From contig JAEWOG010000092.1 of assembly GCA_023460975.1 (NCBI GenBank), forward strand, positions 62,001-126,000: a DNA stretch of 64,000 nucleotides. Direction: 5' to 3'. A program made the translations under genes and the position numbers. The notes under the pieces were generated by a model, which did not search any database, was not told where the DNA came from, and was given only the letters and a program-made list of their open reading frames with translations. The DNA is from Actinomycetes bacterium. Its GTDB lineage: Bacteria > Actinomycetota > Actinomycetes > Propionibacteriales > Nocardioidaceae. Positions within the stretch are counted from its first letter, which is position 1. The number at the start of each line of letters is the position of its first letter. Below, one piece after another: positions 43,877 to 54,260 of the stretch.

Positions 43877-44518
43877 ATGACGGGTCATTCGCCCCTGCAC
43901 TGGTGGAACGAACGCGTGGTCCCGCGCCTGACCGAGGCATCCCTGAAGGGCCACGATGTCGGCGACAAGCGTGTCGTCGTGTGCGCCGGCTTGTCCGGCT
44001 CGGTGCTCGAGGTCGGCTTCGGAAGCGGCCTCAACGTGCGCTGGTATCCCGACGCCGTACGCGAGGTGCGCGCGGTGGAGCCCTCGGACGTCGGCTGGGA
44101 GTTGTCCGCGCGGCGCCGGGCCGGGAGCGACGTCGACATCGTCCGGGTCGGGCTCGACGGGCAGCACATCGCCCAGCCCGATGGGTCCGCGGACAGCGCG
44201 CTGGTGACCTTCAGTCTGTGCACGATCCCGGACCCGGCGCTGGCGCTGCGCGAGATCAGGCGCGTGGTACGTCCCGGCGGCAGGCTGCACTTCCTCGAGC
44301 ACGGGTTGTCACCCGATCCGGGCGTCGCACGGTGGCAGCGTCGCCTGGATCCCGTCGAGCGGGCCGTCGCGGGTGGGTGCCACCTGACCCGGGTGCCCGA
44401 AGAAATGATCGAAGCCTCCGGGTGGAGTCTCGTGTCCACCGAGCACGCCCACCTCCCGGGGCCGCGTGTCGCGAAGCCGTGGACGTGGCTCACATGGGGT
44501 GAGGCCGTGGCCCACTGA
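43877..44518 (+). CDS. Class I SAM-dependent methyltransferase
   Basis: 213 residues. The SAM motif is VLEVGFGSGLNVRWYP, then VRAVEPSDVGW and DSALVTFSLCTIPDPALALREIRRVVRPGGRLHFLEHGLS. This matches the Methyltransf_11 group of the METTL7/UbiE type; PDPGVARWQRRLDPVERAVAGGCHLTR is shared with proteins annotated as phospholipid or small-molecule methyltransferases. The substrate is not known. It interrupts the dop-mpa order on the opposite strand. Confidence 0.82.
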   Translation: MTGHSPLHWWNERVVPRLTEASLKGHDVGDKRVVVCAGLSGSVLEVGFGSGLNVRWYPDAVREVRAVEPSDVGWELSARRRAGSDVDIVRVGLDGQHIAQPDGSADSALVTFSLCTIPDPALALREIRRVVRPGGRLHFLEHGLSPDPGVARWQRRLDPVERAVAGGCHLTRVPEEMIEASGWSLVSTEHAHLPGPRVAKPWTWLTWGEAVAH

Positions 44519-44554
44519 CGTGGACCACGGCCGGCGCACGTCCGGAAGCGCGGG

Positions 44555-46288
44555 CTACAAGTACTGGCCGGTGTTGCCGACGTTGTCGATCGAACGACCG
44601 GGCTCGGTGCCCTGCTTGCCCGTGATGAGCGTGCGGATGAAGACGATCCGCTCGCCCTTCTTGCCCGAGATGCGCGCCCAGTCGTCCGGGTTGGTCGTGT
44701 TGGGCAGGTCCTCGTTCTCCTTGAACTCATCCACGCACGCCTGGAGCAGGTGGCTCACCCTCAGACCCGACTGACCGAGGTCGAGAAGATCCTTGATCGC
44801 CATCTTCTTGGCGCGGTCGACGATGTTTTGGATCATGGCGCCCGAGTTGAAGTCCTTGAAGTAGAGGACTTCCTTGTCGCCGTTGGCGTAGGTGACCTCG
44901 AGGAAGCGGTTCTCCTCGGTCTCGGCGTACATCCGCTCCACGGTGGCGCGGATCATGCCCTGCACCGTTGCGTCGCGGGAGCCGGCGAACTCCGCGAGAT
45001 CATCTGCGTGCAGGGGCAGGTCCGGTACGAGGTACTTGGAGAAGATGTCCCGAGCGGACTCAGCGTCGGGACGCTCGATCTTGATCTTCACGTCGAGCCG
45101 GCCGGGGCGCAGGATGGCAGGGTCGATCATGTCCTCGCGGTTGGAGGCGCCGATGACCAGGACGTTCTCCAGCAGCTCGACGCCGTCGATCTCGCTGAGC
45201 AGTTGCGGGACGATCGTGTTCTCGACATCGGAGGAGACGCCCGAGCCTCGCGTCCGGAACAGGGAGTCCATCTCGTCGAAGAAGACGATGACCGGGGTGC
45301 CCATGCTGGCCTTCTCGCGGGCCCGCTGGAAGACGAGCCGAATGTGACGCTCGGTCTCGCCGACGTACTTGTTGAGCAGCTCGGGACCCTTGATGTTGAG
45401 GAAGTACGACTTCCCCTCCGCCCCGGTGCGCTCGCTGACCTTCTTGGCCAGGGAGTTGGCCACGGCCTTGGCGATCAGCGTCTTGCCGCAGCCGGGCGGT
45501 CCGTAGAGGAGCACACCCTTCGGGGGCTTGAGCTGGTACTCGGTGAACAGGTCGGGGTGGAGGTAGGGCAACTCGACGGCATCACGGATCGCGTCGATCT
45601 GCGCGCCGAGGCCGCCGATCGAGGCGTAGTCGATGTCGGGGACCTCCTCGAGGACGAGCTCTTCGACCTCGGACTTGGGGACCACCTCGTAGGCAAAGCC
45701 GGTCCGCGAGTCCACCAGCAGGGAATCGCCGGCGCGGATGGGACGCTCCCCGTCGTGCAGCGGCGCCGCGAGCCGCACCACGCGCTCCTCGTCGGCATTG
45801 CCGATCACCAACGCTCGGTCGCCGTCGGCCATGACCTCCTTGAGCAGCACGACCTCGCCCACACGCTCGAAGGAGAGTGCCGTCACGACGTTGAGAGCCT
45901 CGTTGAGCATCACTTCCTGGCCGGGCACCAACTCCGCCACCGGCACCGCGGGGCTCACGGTGACCCGCAGCTTGCGGCCCCCCGTGAACACGTCCACGGT
46001 GTCGTCGTCGTGGGCCTCGATCACCGTGCCGAAGCCTGCGGGAGGTTGGGCCAGCCGGTCGATCTCCTCCTTGAGCCGCGTGATCTGGTCCCGTGCGTCT
46101 CGCAACGTCTGGGCCAGCCGCTCGTTCTGGCTCGTCACCGCGCCCAAGGAGCGCTGCGTGTCGGCGAGTCTCGACTCCAGGCCACGAGCGCGCATCGGCG
46201 CTTCGGCCAGGCGCTGGCGGAGGTCCTGGGCCTCGGACTCCAAGTGGCGGACCTGCGTGACAAGTTCCTCGCGTGTTGCGTCGGACAT
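44555..46288 (-). CDS. mpa: Proteasomal AAA+ ATPase Mpa/ARC
   Basis: 577 residues from ATG 46288 (GGAGGTGA 5 nt upstream). An N-terminal coiled coil of about 90 residues captures Pup, two OB domains follow, then one AAA module: Walker [14 protein letters not shown], Walker [13 protein letters not shown], arginine-finger segment [17 protein letters not shown]. The last residues GQYL contain the penultimate tyrosine that opens the alpha-ring gate. It unfolds pupylated proteins into PrcBA. A protein-level start further upstream is not needed. Confidence 0.95.
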   Translation of the reverse strand: MSDATREELVTQVRHLESEAQDLRQRLAEAPMRARGLESRLADTQRSLGAVTSQNERLAQTLRDARDQITRLKEEIDRLAQPPAGFGTVIEAHDDDTVDVFTGGRKLRVTVSPAVPVAELVPGQEVMLNEALNVVTALSFERVGEVVLLKEVMADGDRALVIGNADEERVVRLAAPLHDGERPIRAGDSLLVDSRTGFAYEVVPKSEVEELVLEEVPDIDYASIGGLGAQIDAIRDAVELPYLHPDLFTEYQLKPPKGVLLYGPPGCGKTLIAKAVANSLAKKVSERTGAEGKSYFLNIKGPELLNKYVGETERHIRLVFQRAREKASMGTPVIVFFDEMDSLFRTRGSGVSSDVENTIVPQLLSEIDGVELLENVLVIGASNREDMIDPAILRPGRLDVKIKIERPDAESARDIFSKYLVPDLPLHADDLAEFAGSRDATVQGMIRATVERMYAETEENRFLEVTYANGDKEVLYFKDFNSGAMIQNIVDRAKKMAIKDLLDLGQSGLRVSHLLQACVDEFKENEDLPNTTNPDDWARISGKKGERIVFIRTLITGKQGTEPGRSIDNVGNTGQYL

Positions 46289-46370
46289 GAGCGTCACCTC
46301 CGCCTCGGACACTACCCGTGGCGACCCACAACGCAACCGAGTTCGCCGGGCGTGTTGGTGCGGGTGAGGC

Positions 46371-47360
46371 TCAGGAGTCGAACTCCTCCGCCAGCACTGC
46401 CTCCGGCAGACCCGCAGGGCGCGGACCGGAATAGTCCACCCCGTAGGCCCCCGGCGCGGGCCGGCGCTTCTTGAGCGGCGCCCGCTCCCCCGGGGCCATC
46501 CGCCGGGCCGTCACCAGGAAGGCCGTGTGGCCGATCATCTTGTGACCCGGACGCACTGCGAGCCCCTCGACGTGCCAGTCGCGCACCAGCGACTCCCACG
46601 GCTGCGGCTCGGTGAAGCCCCCGTGCGCTCGCAGGGTCTCGACCACCCGGCTCAACTGGGTGGTGGTGGCGACGTACACGCACACGATGCCGCCGGGCAC
46701 CAGCGCCTCGGCGACGGCGTCGACGCACTCCCACGGCGCCAGCATGTCGAGGATGATGCGGTCGGCCCGCTCGCCGGACTCTTCGAGGCCTTCGACGAGA
46801 TCGCCCTGGCGCAGGTCCCACGCGGGGTGCGTGTGCCCCTCGGGGGCGTTGAAGAACTGGTTGACGTTGCGTCGAGCGACGTTCGCGAACTCGTCGCGGC
46901 GCTCGTACGAGACCACGGTGCCCCACGGTCCGACGGCGCGCAGCAGCGAGCACGTCAGCGCCCCCGATCCGACGCCCGCCTCAATGACGCGCGCGCCGGG
47001 GAAGATGTCGGCCATCGCCACGATCTGGGCGGAGTCCTTGGGGTAGATCACCGCCGCACCGCGCGGCATGGACACCACGAACTCGCTGAGCAGCGGCCGG
47101 AAGACCAAGTACTGTCCGCCGGCCGAGGAGGTGATCGTGAAGCCTTCCTCGCGACCGATCAGGTCGTCGTGCTCGAGATGCCCCTTGTTGGAGAAGAAGC
47201 GCTTGCCCTCCACCAGCTCGAAGTTGTGTCGGCGGCCCTTGTTGTCGGTGAGGCGGACCCATTCGCCCACGCGCAGTGGGCCTCGGTGGACGCCCGCCCA
47301 CGCCTCCGCGGGGACGTCGGGAAGGGGCGAGGAAACAGCGGGTACGGGGGCCTCAGACAT
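46371..47360 (-). CDS. trmI: tRNA (adenine-N1-)-methyltransferase TrmI
   Basis: 329 residues. The N-terminal beta domain ([41 protein letters not shown] in parts) and the catalytic domain with [34 protein letters not shown] and [21 protein letters not shown] match the tetrameric enzyme that makes m1A58 in tRNA, as in mycobacterial TrmI. The C-terminal 50 residues are basic. Upstream of mpa, as usual in actinobacteria. TAGTCT lies 7 nt before ATG 47360. Confidence 0.93.
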   Translation of the reverse strand: MSEAPVPAVSSPLPDVPAEAWAGVHRGPLRVGEWVRLTDNKGRRHNFELVEGKRFFSNKGHLEHDDLIGREEGFTITSSAGGQYLVFRPLLSEFVVSMPRGAAVIYPKDSAQIVAMADIFPGARVIEAGVGSGALTCSLLRAVGPWGTVVSYERRDEFANVARRNVNQFFNAPEGHTHPAWDLRQGDLVEGLEESGERADRIILDMLAPWECVDAVAEALVPGGIVCVYVATTTQLSRVVETLRAHGGFTEPQPWESLVRDWHVEGLAVRPGHKMIGHTAFLVTARRMAPGERAPLKKRRPAPGAYGVDYSGPRPAGLPEAVLAEEFDS

Positions 47361-47367
47361 GCGGTGA

Positions 47368-47373
47368 AGACTA
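47368..47373 (-). promoter_or_regulatory. Leaderless -10 box TAGTCT for trmI
   Basis: Minus-strand TAGTCT ends 7 nt before ATG 47360 and overlaps the stop of the upstream protease gene (47371-47373). Confidence 0.45.
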
Positions 47374-48516
47374 GTGGGCGGCCTGCCGGAACGCGCGGTC
47401 GACGTCGGCGGTCGCGAGCACCCCGTACACGGCTCCGTCCTCCTCTACGAGCAGGTACTCCTCCGCGGGCCGCCGGCTGATCGCCATCACGAGTGCCTCG
47501 CCGCCGAGGGAGACGGGCAGCGTGAGCCCGGGCTCGAGGGGGCGCGCCACCGAACTCACCGGTATCCAAGGCCGCCGGTGGTCGGGGACCGCAAGCATCG
47601 CGCTCTCGTTGACAACGCCTGCCGGATGCCCGTCGGGGTCGAGGGTCACGATGCTTCCGGCACTGGCGGCCTGGGCGCGATCGATGGCCTGGTTGAGCGG
47701 CATGTCCGCGGGGACGGTGACCGTACGCCGGGCCAGCGGTTGCGCCTGCAGCGCGGGCAGGCGTCGACGCAGCCGGGCGTGCGCCATCGCCGCAGTCGAG
47801 CCGCTCCACATGAACAGGCCCATGACGAAGAACATGACCATCTGGAAGATGGTCGGCTCGACGCCGAACAGCACGCCCTGCAGGAAGGGCCACAACAGCA
47901 GCAGCATGGCCATCAGTCGCCCGCCCCAGCCCGCCGCGATCGTTCCGGCGTGCTGGTCGCCCCGCACGCCCCACACGGCCGCCTTGAGCACGCGGCCGCC
48001 ATCGAGAGGCAGGCCGGGGACCAGATTGAGGAGTCCGATGAGCAGGTTGGAGCCCGCGAGCCCCTCGACCGCCACCTTGAGCACCCCGTCCGGCGTCACG
48101 AACCACAGCGCCACCCCGACCGCGCCCACCGCGAGGGACGTCAGCGGCCCCACGACGGCGATGAGGAACTCATGCTTGGGGCGCCGTGCCTGGGAGTCGA
48201 TCTCGGTGACCCCGCCGAGGAAGTGGAGGGTGATCGAGGTGACGCCGTACCCGAACCTCTTGGCCACGAGGGCGTGCGAGGCCTCGTGCAGCAGGATCGC
48301 CAGATAGAGGAGGACGGCGAAGGCGAGGCCCACGACGTACTTGCCCATGCCGATGCCGGGCTCGACCTGCTCGATGCGGGGAGCGACGATGATCGCGATC
48401 ATGCCCGCGACCAGGAACCACGAGTTGGTGACGAAGACGTCGATGCCAGCGAGCCGGCCGACCCTCAGCGCCCCTCGGGGACGGGCGGACACAGGTGGCG
48501 GGGACTCGTTTGACAC
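47371..48516 (-). CDS. Site-2 protease family (M50) membrane protein with CBS domains
   Basis: 381 residues from GTG 48516. The zinc site is complete: HEASH (LLHEASHALVAKRFG) and the second motif GLPLDGGRVLKAAVWG. About six membrane helices make up residues 25-240, followed by a CBS-domain pair (PLNQAIDRAQAASAGSIVTLDPDG and the final VLATADVDRAF). This is the Rip3-like intramembrane protease group, which may cut anti-sigma factors or other membrane proteins; CBS domains suggest control by an adenine nucleotide. The neighbouring upstream gene encodes a paralogue without the metal ligands. Confidence 0.88.
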   Translation of the reverse strand: MSNESPPPVSARPRGALRVGRLAGIDVFVTNSWFLVAGMIAIIVAPRIEQVEPGIGMGKYVVGLAFAVLLYLAILLHEASHALVAKRFGYGVTSITLHFLGGVTEIDSQARRPKHEFLIAVVGPLTSLAVGAVGVALWFVTPDGVLKVAVEGLAGSNLLIGLLNLVPGLPLDGGRVLKAAVWGVRGDQHAGTIAAGWGGRLMAMLLLLWPFLQGVLFGVEPTIFQMVMFFVMGLFMWSGSTAAMAHARLRRRLPALQAQPLARRTVTVPADMPLNQAIDRAQAASAGSIVTLDPDGHPAGVVNESAMLAVPDHRRPWIPVSSVARPLEPGLTLPVSLGGEALVMAISRRPAEEYLLVEEDGAVYGVLATADVDRAFRQAAH

Positions 48517-48522
48517 ATGTCG

Positions 48523-48528
48523 AGCCTA
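48523..48528 (-). promoter_or_regulatory. Leaderless -10 box TAGGCT for the site-2 protease
   Basis: Minus-strand TAGGCT ends 6 nt before GTG 48516; no ribosome binding site is seen. Confidence 0.45.
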
Positions 48529-49740
48529 TCCGGCAACCCGGTGCCAGGCCTCCCGGAAGGCGCTGTCGACGTCCATCCAGGTCACCACTCCGGCCGCCAC
48601 CCCATCTGGGCGGACTGCGAGATAGTTCTGTGCCACGCGGCACCGAGCGATGCCGACGAGCTGGTTCCCCGGCAGGTCGTGCCCGACGTGGTGGTCCGGC
48701 TCCACCCTGCTGGCATGACTCTGGAGCGGCTCCCTGGGGTCCGCGAGCCTGGCGAGGTCGCGGGCGGCTGCCACCTTCACGCTCCCGTCCCCGCATGCCA
48801 CGATCGCGTGGTCGACCCCGGCCTCACGAAGTCTCGCCAACGCATGGGCCACGCTGAGCGAATCGTCGAGGTGGATCGCCGGTCGGGTGAGCCGTGCGAC
48901 GCCGTGAGGCTCCAGCAGTCGCTCCAATCGGATCTGGAGCATGTCGATGTGGGAGACGTGCCAGGCGAACGTGGCCAGGGTGACGAGGGCCCCCATCAGC
49001 AGCAGCCGCGGCATGCCGGCCCACTCCAGCAGAGGAATCTGCAGCGGAGCGCAGCGGCACCGTGCGAAGTAGAGCGCATCCATCAGTACCCACACAGCAG
49101 TGCACACGACGACCACGCGCCCGATCCACACCGACGCGCGCCAGGAGCCCAACCGGCGCCCCGACACCGACCACAGCGCCGCATGCAGCAGCCGGCCCGC
49201 AGCGAAGGGCGGGGTGGGCAGACAGGCGAACAGCAGGGAGATCCCCGCGCCCGCGAGCATCCATCCAACGAGGAACGTCGACGTCCCGCCCACGGGCAGC
49301 AGCGCGTGGACGCCGATGAGAGTGACCACCTGCCCCGCCGCGACGACAAGGATCGTGGCGCCGAGCCCCACCTGCGTCGCCACGCGTATTGCGTGGTCGT
49401 GGGTCACGGTGCGCAGCCCCGACCAGGTGAACGCCAACCGGTGCACCTCGAGGTCCAGGCGCCGGGCGGCGACGGCACCCAGGGCCTGGGGCACGACCAG
49501 GCCCGCGTAACAGAGAAGTCCCGCTCCGAGCGCCACGAGCGGCGCGGCTCCGCCCGATCTCCCGTCCAACGCCAGACGGTTGAAGGCCAGCGCAACGAAG
49601 AAGGCACAGGTGAGCAACGTGCCCCGGTGCACCACCAGTTCAGCCTTCGCGACCGGGCCCACACGGGCGGCACGCAGCCGCCACGGTCCCCACACCTTCG
49701 ATGGCTGGGGGTCCGCCTCAGGATCGGCCCACTCGTACAT
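48526..49740 (-). CDS. Degenerate site-2 protease paralogue, probably catalytically dead
   Basis: 404 residues. It has the same plan as the downstream protease: N-terminal strand, six or so membrane helices, a CBS-like region (HLDDSLSVAHALARLREAGVDHAIVACGDG) and the same ending (VTWMDVDSAFREAW versus LATADVDRAFRQAA). But the HExxH helix is replaced by LVVPQALGAVAARRL and the DGGR motif by PPFAAGRLLHAALWS, where only the GR-L-AAxW frame survives. Hence zinc binding is not expected. It may bind the same substrates or pair with the active copy. A TAGCCT box 6 nt upstream of ATG 49740 suggests its own promoter. Confidence 0.7.
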   Translation of the reverse strand: MYEWADPEADPQPSKVWGPWRLRAARVGPVAKAELVVHRGTLLTCAFFVALAFNRLALDGRSGGAAPLVALGAGLLCYAGLVVPQALGAVAARRLDLEVHRLAFTWSGLRTVTHDHAIRVATQVGLGATILVVAAGQVVTLIGVHALLPVGGTSTFLVGWMLAGAGISLLFACLPTPPFAAGRLLHAALWSVSGRRLGSWRASVWIGRVVVVCTAVWVLMDALYFARCRCAPLQIPLLEWAGMPRLLLMGALVTLATFAWHVSHIDMLQIRLERLLEPHGVARLTRPAIHLDDSLSVAHALARLREAGVDHAIVACGDGSVKVAAARDLARLADPREPLQSHASRVEPDHHVGHDLPGNQLVGIARCRVAQNYLAVRPDGVAAGVVTWMDVDSAFREAWHRVAG

Positions 49741-49746
49741 GCCCGC

Positions 49747-49752
49747 AGGCTA
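49747..49752 (-). promoter_or_regulatory. Leaderless -10 box TAGCCT for the degenerate protease gene
   Basis: Minus-strand TAGCCT ends 6 nt before ATG 49740, without a ribosome binding site. Confidence 0.45.
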
Positions 49753-49799
49753 GGAGGTGGCCGCCGTTCGCGAGGGCTTTTCTCTGAGATGGCGCCGTC

Positions 49800-51110
49800 T
49801 CATGTGCCGCTGGGGTAGAGGACGCACGCGACCTCCACGCCGTCGGCGTCGCGCAGGGGCGGATCCACCGGCTCGTGGAACGTCACCTCGACACCCTTCC
49901 CAGAGTCCTCGACGGACGACACTCCGCGCCACAGCGGCTCGTCGGGGTTCTCCGCACGGATCCGCTCCAGCAGGTCGCGCACGGCCACGGGATCGCCCGC
50001 GCCGAGGTGGGCCGTCGAACTGGGGGTGTCGAGCTGGTCCAGCGACCCCACGATGGCGCGCTCGGCGTCGTAGGTCTCCGGGTCGCGGCGGGTCCAGTGC
50101 TCCTCCAACAGCGCGCGCAGGTCGCGGGACTCCCAGCCGCACTCGGCCTGCGCCACGGGGCAGCGCGGGTGGAAGGAACAGCCGAGCGGCGGCCGCGCCG
50201 CGTCCGGGATCTCGCCTCGGGGCAACTCGCGCGGGATCTGCCGGTCCGGGTCGGGGTCGGGGATGGCCCGCAGCAGGGCTTGGGTGTACGGATGGCGGGG
50301 GTTGGCAAAGATCTGCTCGGTGTCCCCCACCTCCACGATGCGACCGAGGTACATGATCGCGATGCGGTCGCAGAAGAACTTCGCGCTCGCCAGGTCGTGG
50401 GTGATGTACACGTACGTCAGCCCCAGGTCGCGCTTGAGGTCCAGCATCAACTGCAGGATCTTGGCGCGCACACTCATGTCGAGCATGGAGACGGGTTCGT
50501 CGGCGACCAGCACCTCCGGCTCGAGGATGATGGCGCGCGCGATCACGGCACGCTGCTTCTGGCCGCCCGACAGGTCGGCCGGGTACTTCGACAGGTAGCG
50601 CTCCGGTGGGACCAACCCCACCTTCTCGAGCACGTCGACCACCCTCGCCCGCCGAGCAGGACCAGCTGCCAGGCCATGGATGCGCAACGGATCCCCGACG
50701 GCAGTCTCAATGTTCATCGACGGATTGAGTGCCGCGTGCGGATCCTGGAAGACCATCTGGATGTCGGTGCGCAGCTCACGCAGTTGCTTGGCGCTCATGG
50801 AGGAGACCGAGCGTGACCCGGTGCCAGAGGCGTACGTGATTTCCCCTCCCGTCGTCCGCGCCAGCCCGAGCAATGCGCGCCCCAAGGTGGTCTTTCCGCT
50901 CCCCGACTCCCCCACTAGGCCCAGCACCTCGCCGCGCCGCAACGTCAGGGAGACCCCGTCGACGGCCTTGACCGTACGCCCGCCGAGGCCGATGAGGCGG
51001 GTCAGCGCGCCCGAACCCAGTTGGAAGTGGACCTCGGCCTCGCTCAGCGTGAGCACCGCGTCCTGGGCCGGGCTCGCACCGGTTGCGGAGTCGTCAGGCT
51101 TCGTCTGCAA
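49800..51110 (-). CDS. Peptide ABC transporter ATP-binding protein (OppF/DppF type)
   Basis: 436 residues from TTG 51110, supported by AAGGAG 8 nt upstream; it overlaps the end of the other ATPase gene by 17 bp. Walker [13 protein letters not shown]-loop [11 protein letters not shown], signature [14 protein letters not shown] and Walker [13 protein letters not shown] are intact. The C-terminal oligopeptide-transporter motif is [15 protein letters not shown] tail of about 90 residues after that motif ([33 protein letters not shown]) makes it longer than the usual 330-350 and has no known role. Confidence 0.9.
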   Translation of the reverse strand: MQTKPDDSATGASPAQDAVLTLSEAEVHFQLGSGALTRLIGLGGRTVKAVDGVSLTLRRGEVLGLVGESGSGKTTLGRALLGLARTTGGEITYASGTGSRSVSSMSAKQLRELRTDIQMVFQDPHAALNPSMNIETAVGDPLRIHGLAAGPARRARVVDVLEKVGLVPPERYLSKYPADLSGGQKQRAVIARAIILEPEVLVADEPVSMLDMSVRAKILQLMLDLKRDLGLTYVYITHDLASAKFFCDRIAIMYLGRIVEVGDTEQIFANPRHPYTQALLRAIPDPDPDRQIPRELPRGEIPDAARPPLGCSFHPRCPVAQAECGWESRDLRALLEEHWTRRDPETYDAERAIVGSLDQLDTPSSTAHLGAGDPVAVRDLLERIRAENPDEPLWRGVSSVEDSGKGVEVTFHEPVDPPLRDADGVEVACVLYPSGT

Positions 51111-52167
51111 CGGAGAGCTCCTTCCGGGGAAGCGGCGCGAGGGCGTCGGAGGCCATGTCGTCGATCAGCCCCTCGGCCCGGTCGGCCGCCCAGCACTCCG
51201 CGCGTGAGCCGTTGGGGCGTACGCGGTCCACCGGCGCCCGCTCGGCGCAGATCCGCATCGCGTCGGGGCAGCGGGGGTGGAAGTGGCACCCCGTCGGTGG
51301 ATCGACGAGGTCGGGCGGCGAGCCGGGGATGAAATTGAGGCCGGTCGTGCGGAGCGAGATCGTCGAGCGCAGCAACTCCCGGGTGTAGGGGTGCTGGGGG
51401 TCGGAGAACACCGTGCGGGCGTCACCGATCTCGACGACTCGGCCGGCGTACATGACCGCAACGCGGTCGCAGGCCTCCGCGATGATCCCGAGGTTGTGGG
51501 TGATGAGCAGCAACGCTGTGTCGTACTGCTGGCGAAGGTCGTGCAGGATCCTGATGATCTGCGCCTCCACCAGCACATCCAGCGCTGTCGTGGGTTCGTC
51601 GGCGACCACGAAGGCCGGCCGCAGGACCAACGCCAGGGCGATCATGATGCGCTGTCGCATGCCCCCGGAGAACTCGTGCGGGTACGCCCGGTAGCGCGTG
51701 GGCGGAATGCCCATCTGGCGCAGCACCTCAAGCGCCCGGCGGTCCATCTCGTCCTTGCTGATGCCGCGGTGGTGGGCACGCAGCGTCTCGCGGAAGTGCT
51801 CGCTGATCCGCATCAACGGATTGAGTCGCGTCAGCGGCTCCTGAAAGATCATCCCGAGGTCGACACCGCGGTGCGCGTAGAGCCGCTTGCGTGAGGCGGT
51901 GATCAGGTCCTGGCCGTCGAAGCGCAGCTCTCCGTCCATCTTGGCGCCCCGCGGAAGCAGGCCGAGCAGTCCACGCCCCAACGTGGACTTCCCGCAGCCC
52001 GACTCCCCCACCAACCCGAGGATCTCGCCGGGCCGCAGGTCGAAGCTGACACCGTCCACGGCGCGTACGGGGCCACGGTCGGTGCCGTACCAGACCCGCA
52101 GGTCACGCACCCGGATCACCGGCGAACGGTCGGTCAGAGGCGTTGAGGCGTCGGCGTGCACTGTCAT
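51094..52167 (-). CDS. Peptide ABC transporter ATP-binding protein (OppD/DppD type)
   Basis: 357 residues from ATG 52167 with GGAGG 4 nt upstream; the start overlaps the permease stop (ATGA). Walker [13 protein letters not shown]-loop [11 protein letters not shown], signature [15 protein letters not shown], Walker [12 protein letters not shown] and switch histidine LLITHNLG are all present, as is the C-terminal [14 protein letters not shown] cluster motif. It powers uptake of peptides (or nickel or related ligands) with the other four products of this operon. Confidence 0.92.
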   Translation of the reverse strand: MTVHADASTPLTDRSPVIRVRDLRVWYGTDRGPVRAVDGVSFDLRPGEILGLVGESGCGKSTLGRGLLGLLPRGAKMDGELRFDGQDLITASRKRLYAHRGVDLGMIFQEPLTRLNPLMRISEHFRETLRAHHRGISKDEMDRRALEVLRQMGIPPTRYRAYPHEFSGGMRQRIMIALALVLRPAFVVADEPTTALDVLVEAQIIRILHDLRQQYDTALLLITHNLGIIAEACDRVAVMYAGRVVEIGDARTVFSDPQHPYTRELLRSTISLRTTGLNFIPGSPPDLVDPPTGCHFHPRCPDAMRICAERAPVDRVRPNGSRAECWAADRAEGLIDDMASDALAPLPRKELSVADEA

Positions 52168-53138
52168 CGTCCCTCCTGGGTCTCGGTGCCCTGCGCGGCG
52201 GTGTTGTCGACCAGTGCATCGTGGGGCTGCCGCGGCGGGAGGGTGACTGGCAGCAAGCGGCGCTGGCGCAGCGTCGGGTTGACGGTCTCGTTGAGCCCCT
52301 CCCCGACCAACGTCAGTCCCGTGACCAGCAAGACGATGGCCATGCCCGGGAAGAAGCCGGTCCACCACGTACCGGCGGCCGTGTCGTCAAGGGCACGGCT
52401 GAGGTCATAGCCCCACTCCGCCGCCTCGTTCGGCTGGATGCCCAGACCGAGGAACCCCAGCGCGGCGAGCGTCCCCATCGCGTCCGCCGCATTGAGCGTG
52501 CCGATGACGGGCACTGACTGCACGACGTTGCCGAAGAGGTATCGCCTCATGATCGTCGTGTTGGGCGCCCCGAGGGCGCGCGCGGCCTCCACGTACGTGG
52601 CCTCCCGTGCCGACACGGTCGTGTTGCGCACGACGCGGAAGTACTGGGGGATGTAGATGACGGTCAGCGACAAGGCGGCCGCTACCTCGCCGCCACCCAA
52701 GGGCCCGCGGAGCAGGAACGCGAAGACGATCGCGAGCAGCAGCGACGGGAAGGCGTAGAGCGCATCCATGAGGAACACCAGCACCCGGTCGATCCAGCCA
52801 CCCACGAACCCCGACACGACGCCCAACGGGACCCCGATGACCACGGAGAACACGACGGAGAGCAGCACCACGTGCAGTGCGGTCCGCGCACCCCAGATGA
52901 CGCGCGAGCCAATGTCGTAGAACTGGTCGTTGGTGCCGAACCAGTGCTCGGAGCTGGGAGCTGCCATCTTGGCGAACTTCTCGCCGTCGACGCCCCGCTG
53001 GTTGAAGTCGTACGGGGCCAGCCAGGGCGCGAAGAGGGCCATCACGACGTAGAGCAGGGTGATGGCGAGCCCCGCGAGCAGGATCCAACGCGCCCACCCG
53101 GAGGTGGAGCGGAAGGGGGCCGTCAGGCGGCGCAGCAT
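52164..53138 (-). CDS. Peptide ABC transporter permease (OppC/DppC type)
   Basis: 324 residues from ATG 53138, which shares one base with the stop of the first permease gene (TGATG). Six membrane helices; the cytoplasmic EAA loop is [23 protein letters not shown]. The N-terminal [35 protein letters not shown] is the OppC-type leader and first periplasmic segment. Its C-terminal 30 residues are hydrophilic and variable. Confidence 0.92.
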   Translation of the reverse strand: MLRRLTAPFRSTSGWARWILLAGLAITLLYVVMALFAPWLAPYDFNQRGVDGEKFAKMAAPSSEHWFGTNDQFYDIGSRVIWGARTALHVVLLSVVFSVVIGVPLGVVSGFVGGWIDRVLVFLMDALYAFPSLLLAIVFAFLLRGPLGGGEVAAALSLTVIYIPQYFRVVRNTTVSAREATYVEAARALGAPNTTIMRRYLFGNVVQSVPVIGTLNAADAMGTLAALGFLGLGIQPNEAAEWGYDLSRALDDTAAGTWWTGFFPGMAIVLLVTGLTLVGEGLNETVNPTLRQRRLLPVTLPPRQPHDALVDNTAAQGTETQEGR

Positions 53139-54154
53139 CAGTACCTCACTCGCGGGTCGACCAGCGCATTGATGATGTCGATCGCCAGGCTGACGATGAC
53201 GACCACGATGGCGAAGAACGTCACGATCCCCTGGACGGCGGCATAGTCGCGTGCAGTGATGTAGTCCATGAGCTTGGTCCCCAGCCCGGGCCAGCTGAAC
53301 GTGGACTCCGTGAGGACGGCTCCGGACAAGGTCATGGCGACCTGGAGGCCGATGACCGTGATCACCGGAACCAGAGCGTTGCGGAAGGCGTGGCGGCGCA
53401 CGACGTACCGCTCGGCCACGCCGCGGGCCCGGGCCGCCTCGACGTAGTCGCCCTGCAACGTCTGGAGCACGTTGACCCGGACCAGTCGGATCAGGACGCC
53501 GGCCAGCAGCAGGCCCAGAGTCAGGCACGGCAGCGCGTGATGCTGGAGCACGTCCACGAAGGCGTCCATGTCGCCCGCGATCAGCGTGTCCACCAGGAGA
53601 ATGTGGGTCACGGGTTCAGTGGTGAACTTGGTGACCGGCGAAGCGATCTCGTACGTCGGCCAGCCCGTCGGGGCGACGAGGAGCACGAGCATCAGCCCCG
53701 TCCAGAAGACGGGCGCCGCGTAGGTGAACACCCCGAACAGGCGGATCACCACATCGGTGCCGGTGTCTCGCCGGCGCCCTGCGAGCAGGCCCAGCGGAAT
53801 GCCCACGATCATGGCGATGAGCAGAGCGCCGAGCGTCAGGGTCAGCGTCGCTCCGCCGTTGGACCGGATCACCTCGGTCACCGGCTGGTTGTCGGAGATC
53901 GTCTTGCCGAAGTCGAGCGTGACGATCTTGCCGAGGTACTCCACGTACTGGACGAACAGTGGTCGGTCCAGGCCCAGGGCCTCGCGTCGCGCGTCGAGTG
54001 CTTCGTCGCTGAGCTTGTCACCGACAGCTGCGGAGACCGGATCGCCGGGGGCGACGCGGAGCAGGAAGAAGACCAGGGTGACGAGCACCCAAATCATCGG
54101 GATCACCAGCAGCAGACGCTGCAGGATGTATCGGGGCAGAGAGCCAGCTGCCAT
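53138..54154 (-). CDS. Peptide ABC transporter permease (OppB/DppB type)
   Basis: 338 residues from ATG 54154, chosen because GAGGA lies about 6 nt upstream; GTG 54166 is in frame. YILQRLLLVIPMIWVLVTLVFFLLRVAPGDP is the typical OppB first helix, and DYVEAARARGVAERYVVRRHAFRNALVP is the EAA loop that docks on the ATPase. Six helices in all. The insertion of about 40 residues after LVLLVAPTGWPTYEIAS is in the periplasmic loop. It follows the binding-protein gene by 106 bp. Confidence 0.92.
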   Translation of the reverse strand: MAAGSLPRYILQRLLLVIPMIWVLVTLVFFLLRVAPGDPVSAAVGDKLSDEALDARREALGLDRPLFVQYVEYLGKIVTLDFGKTISDNQPVTEVIRSNGGATLTLTLGALLIAMIVGIPLGLLAGRRRDTGTDVVIRLFGVFTYAAPVFWTGLMLVLLVAPTGWPTYEIASPVTKFTTEPVTHILLVDTLIAGDMDAFVDVLQHHALPCLTLGLLLAGVLIRLVRVNVLQTLQGDYVEAARARGVAERYVVRRHAFRNALVPVITVIGLQVAMTLSGAVLTESTFSWPGLGTKLMDYITARDYAAVQGIVTFFAIVVVIVSLAIDIINALVDPRVRY

Positions 54155-54260
54155 CGATTTCCTCACGACAGGGCCGGGCCGCTCGCCGGGGAGGCGAGGC
54201 CGCGGCCGCGAACGGGACGGTGAAGGGTGGGGTCACCGAGGCGACCCCACCACCTCGCCG

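Noticed and set aside
30715..49800. The proteasome-Tat-HelY region as a new system
   Set aside because: The order pafA, FKBP, pafB, pafC, tatA, tatC, helY and the pup-prcBA-dop-mpa block are well-known conserved features of actinobacteria, so the region is described but not claimed as novel.
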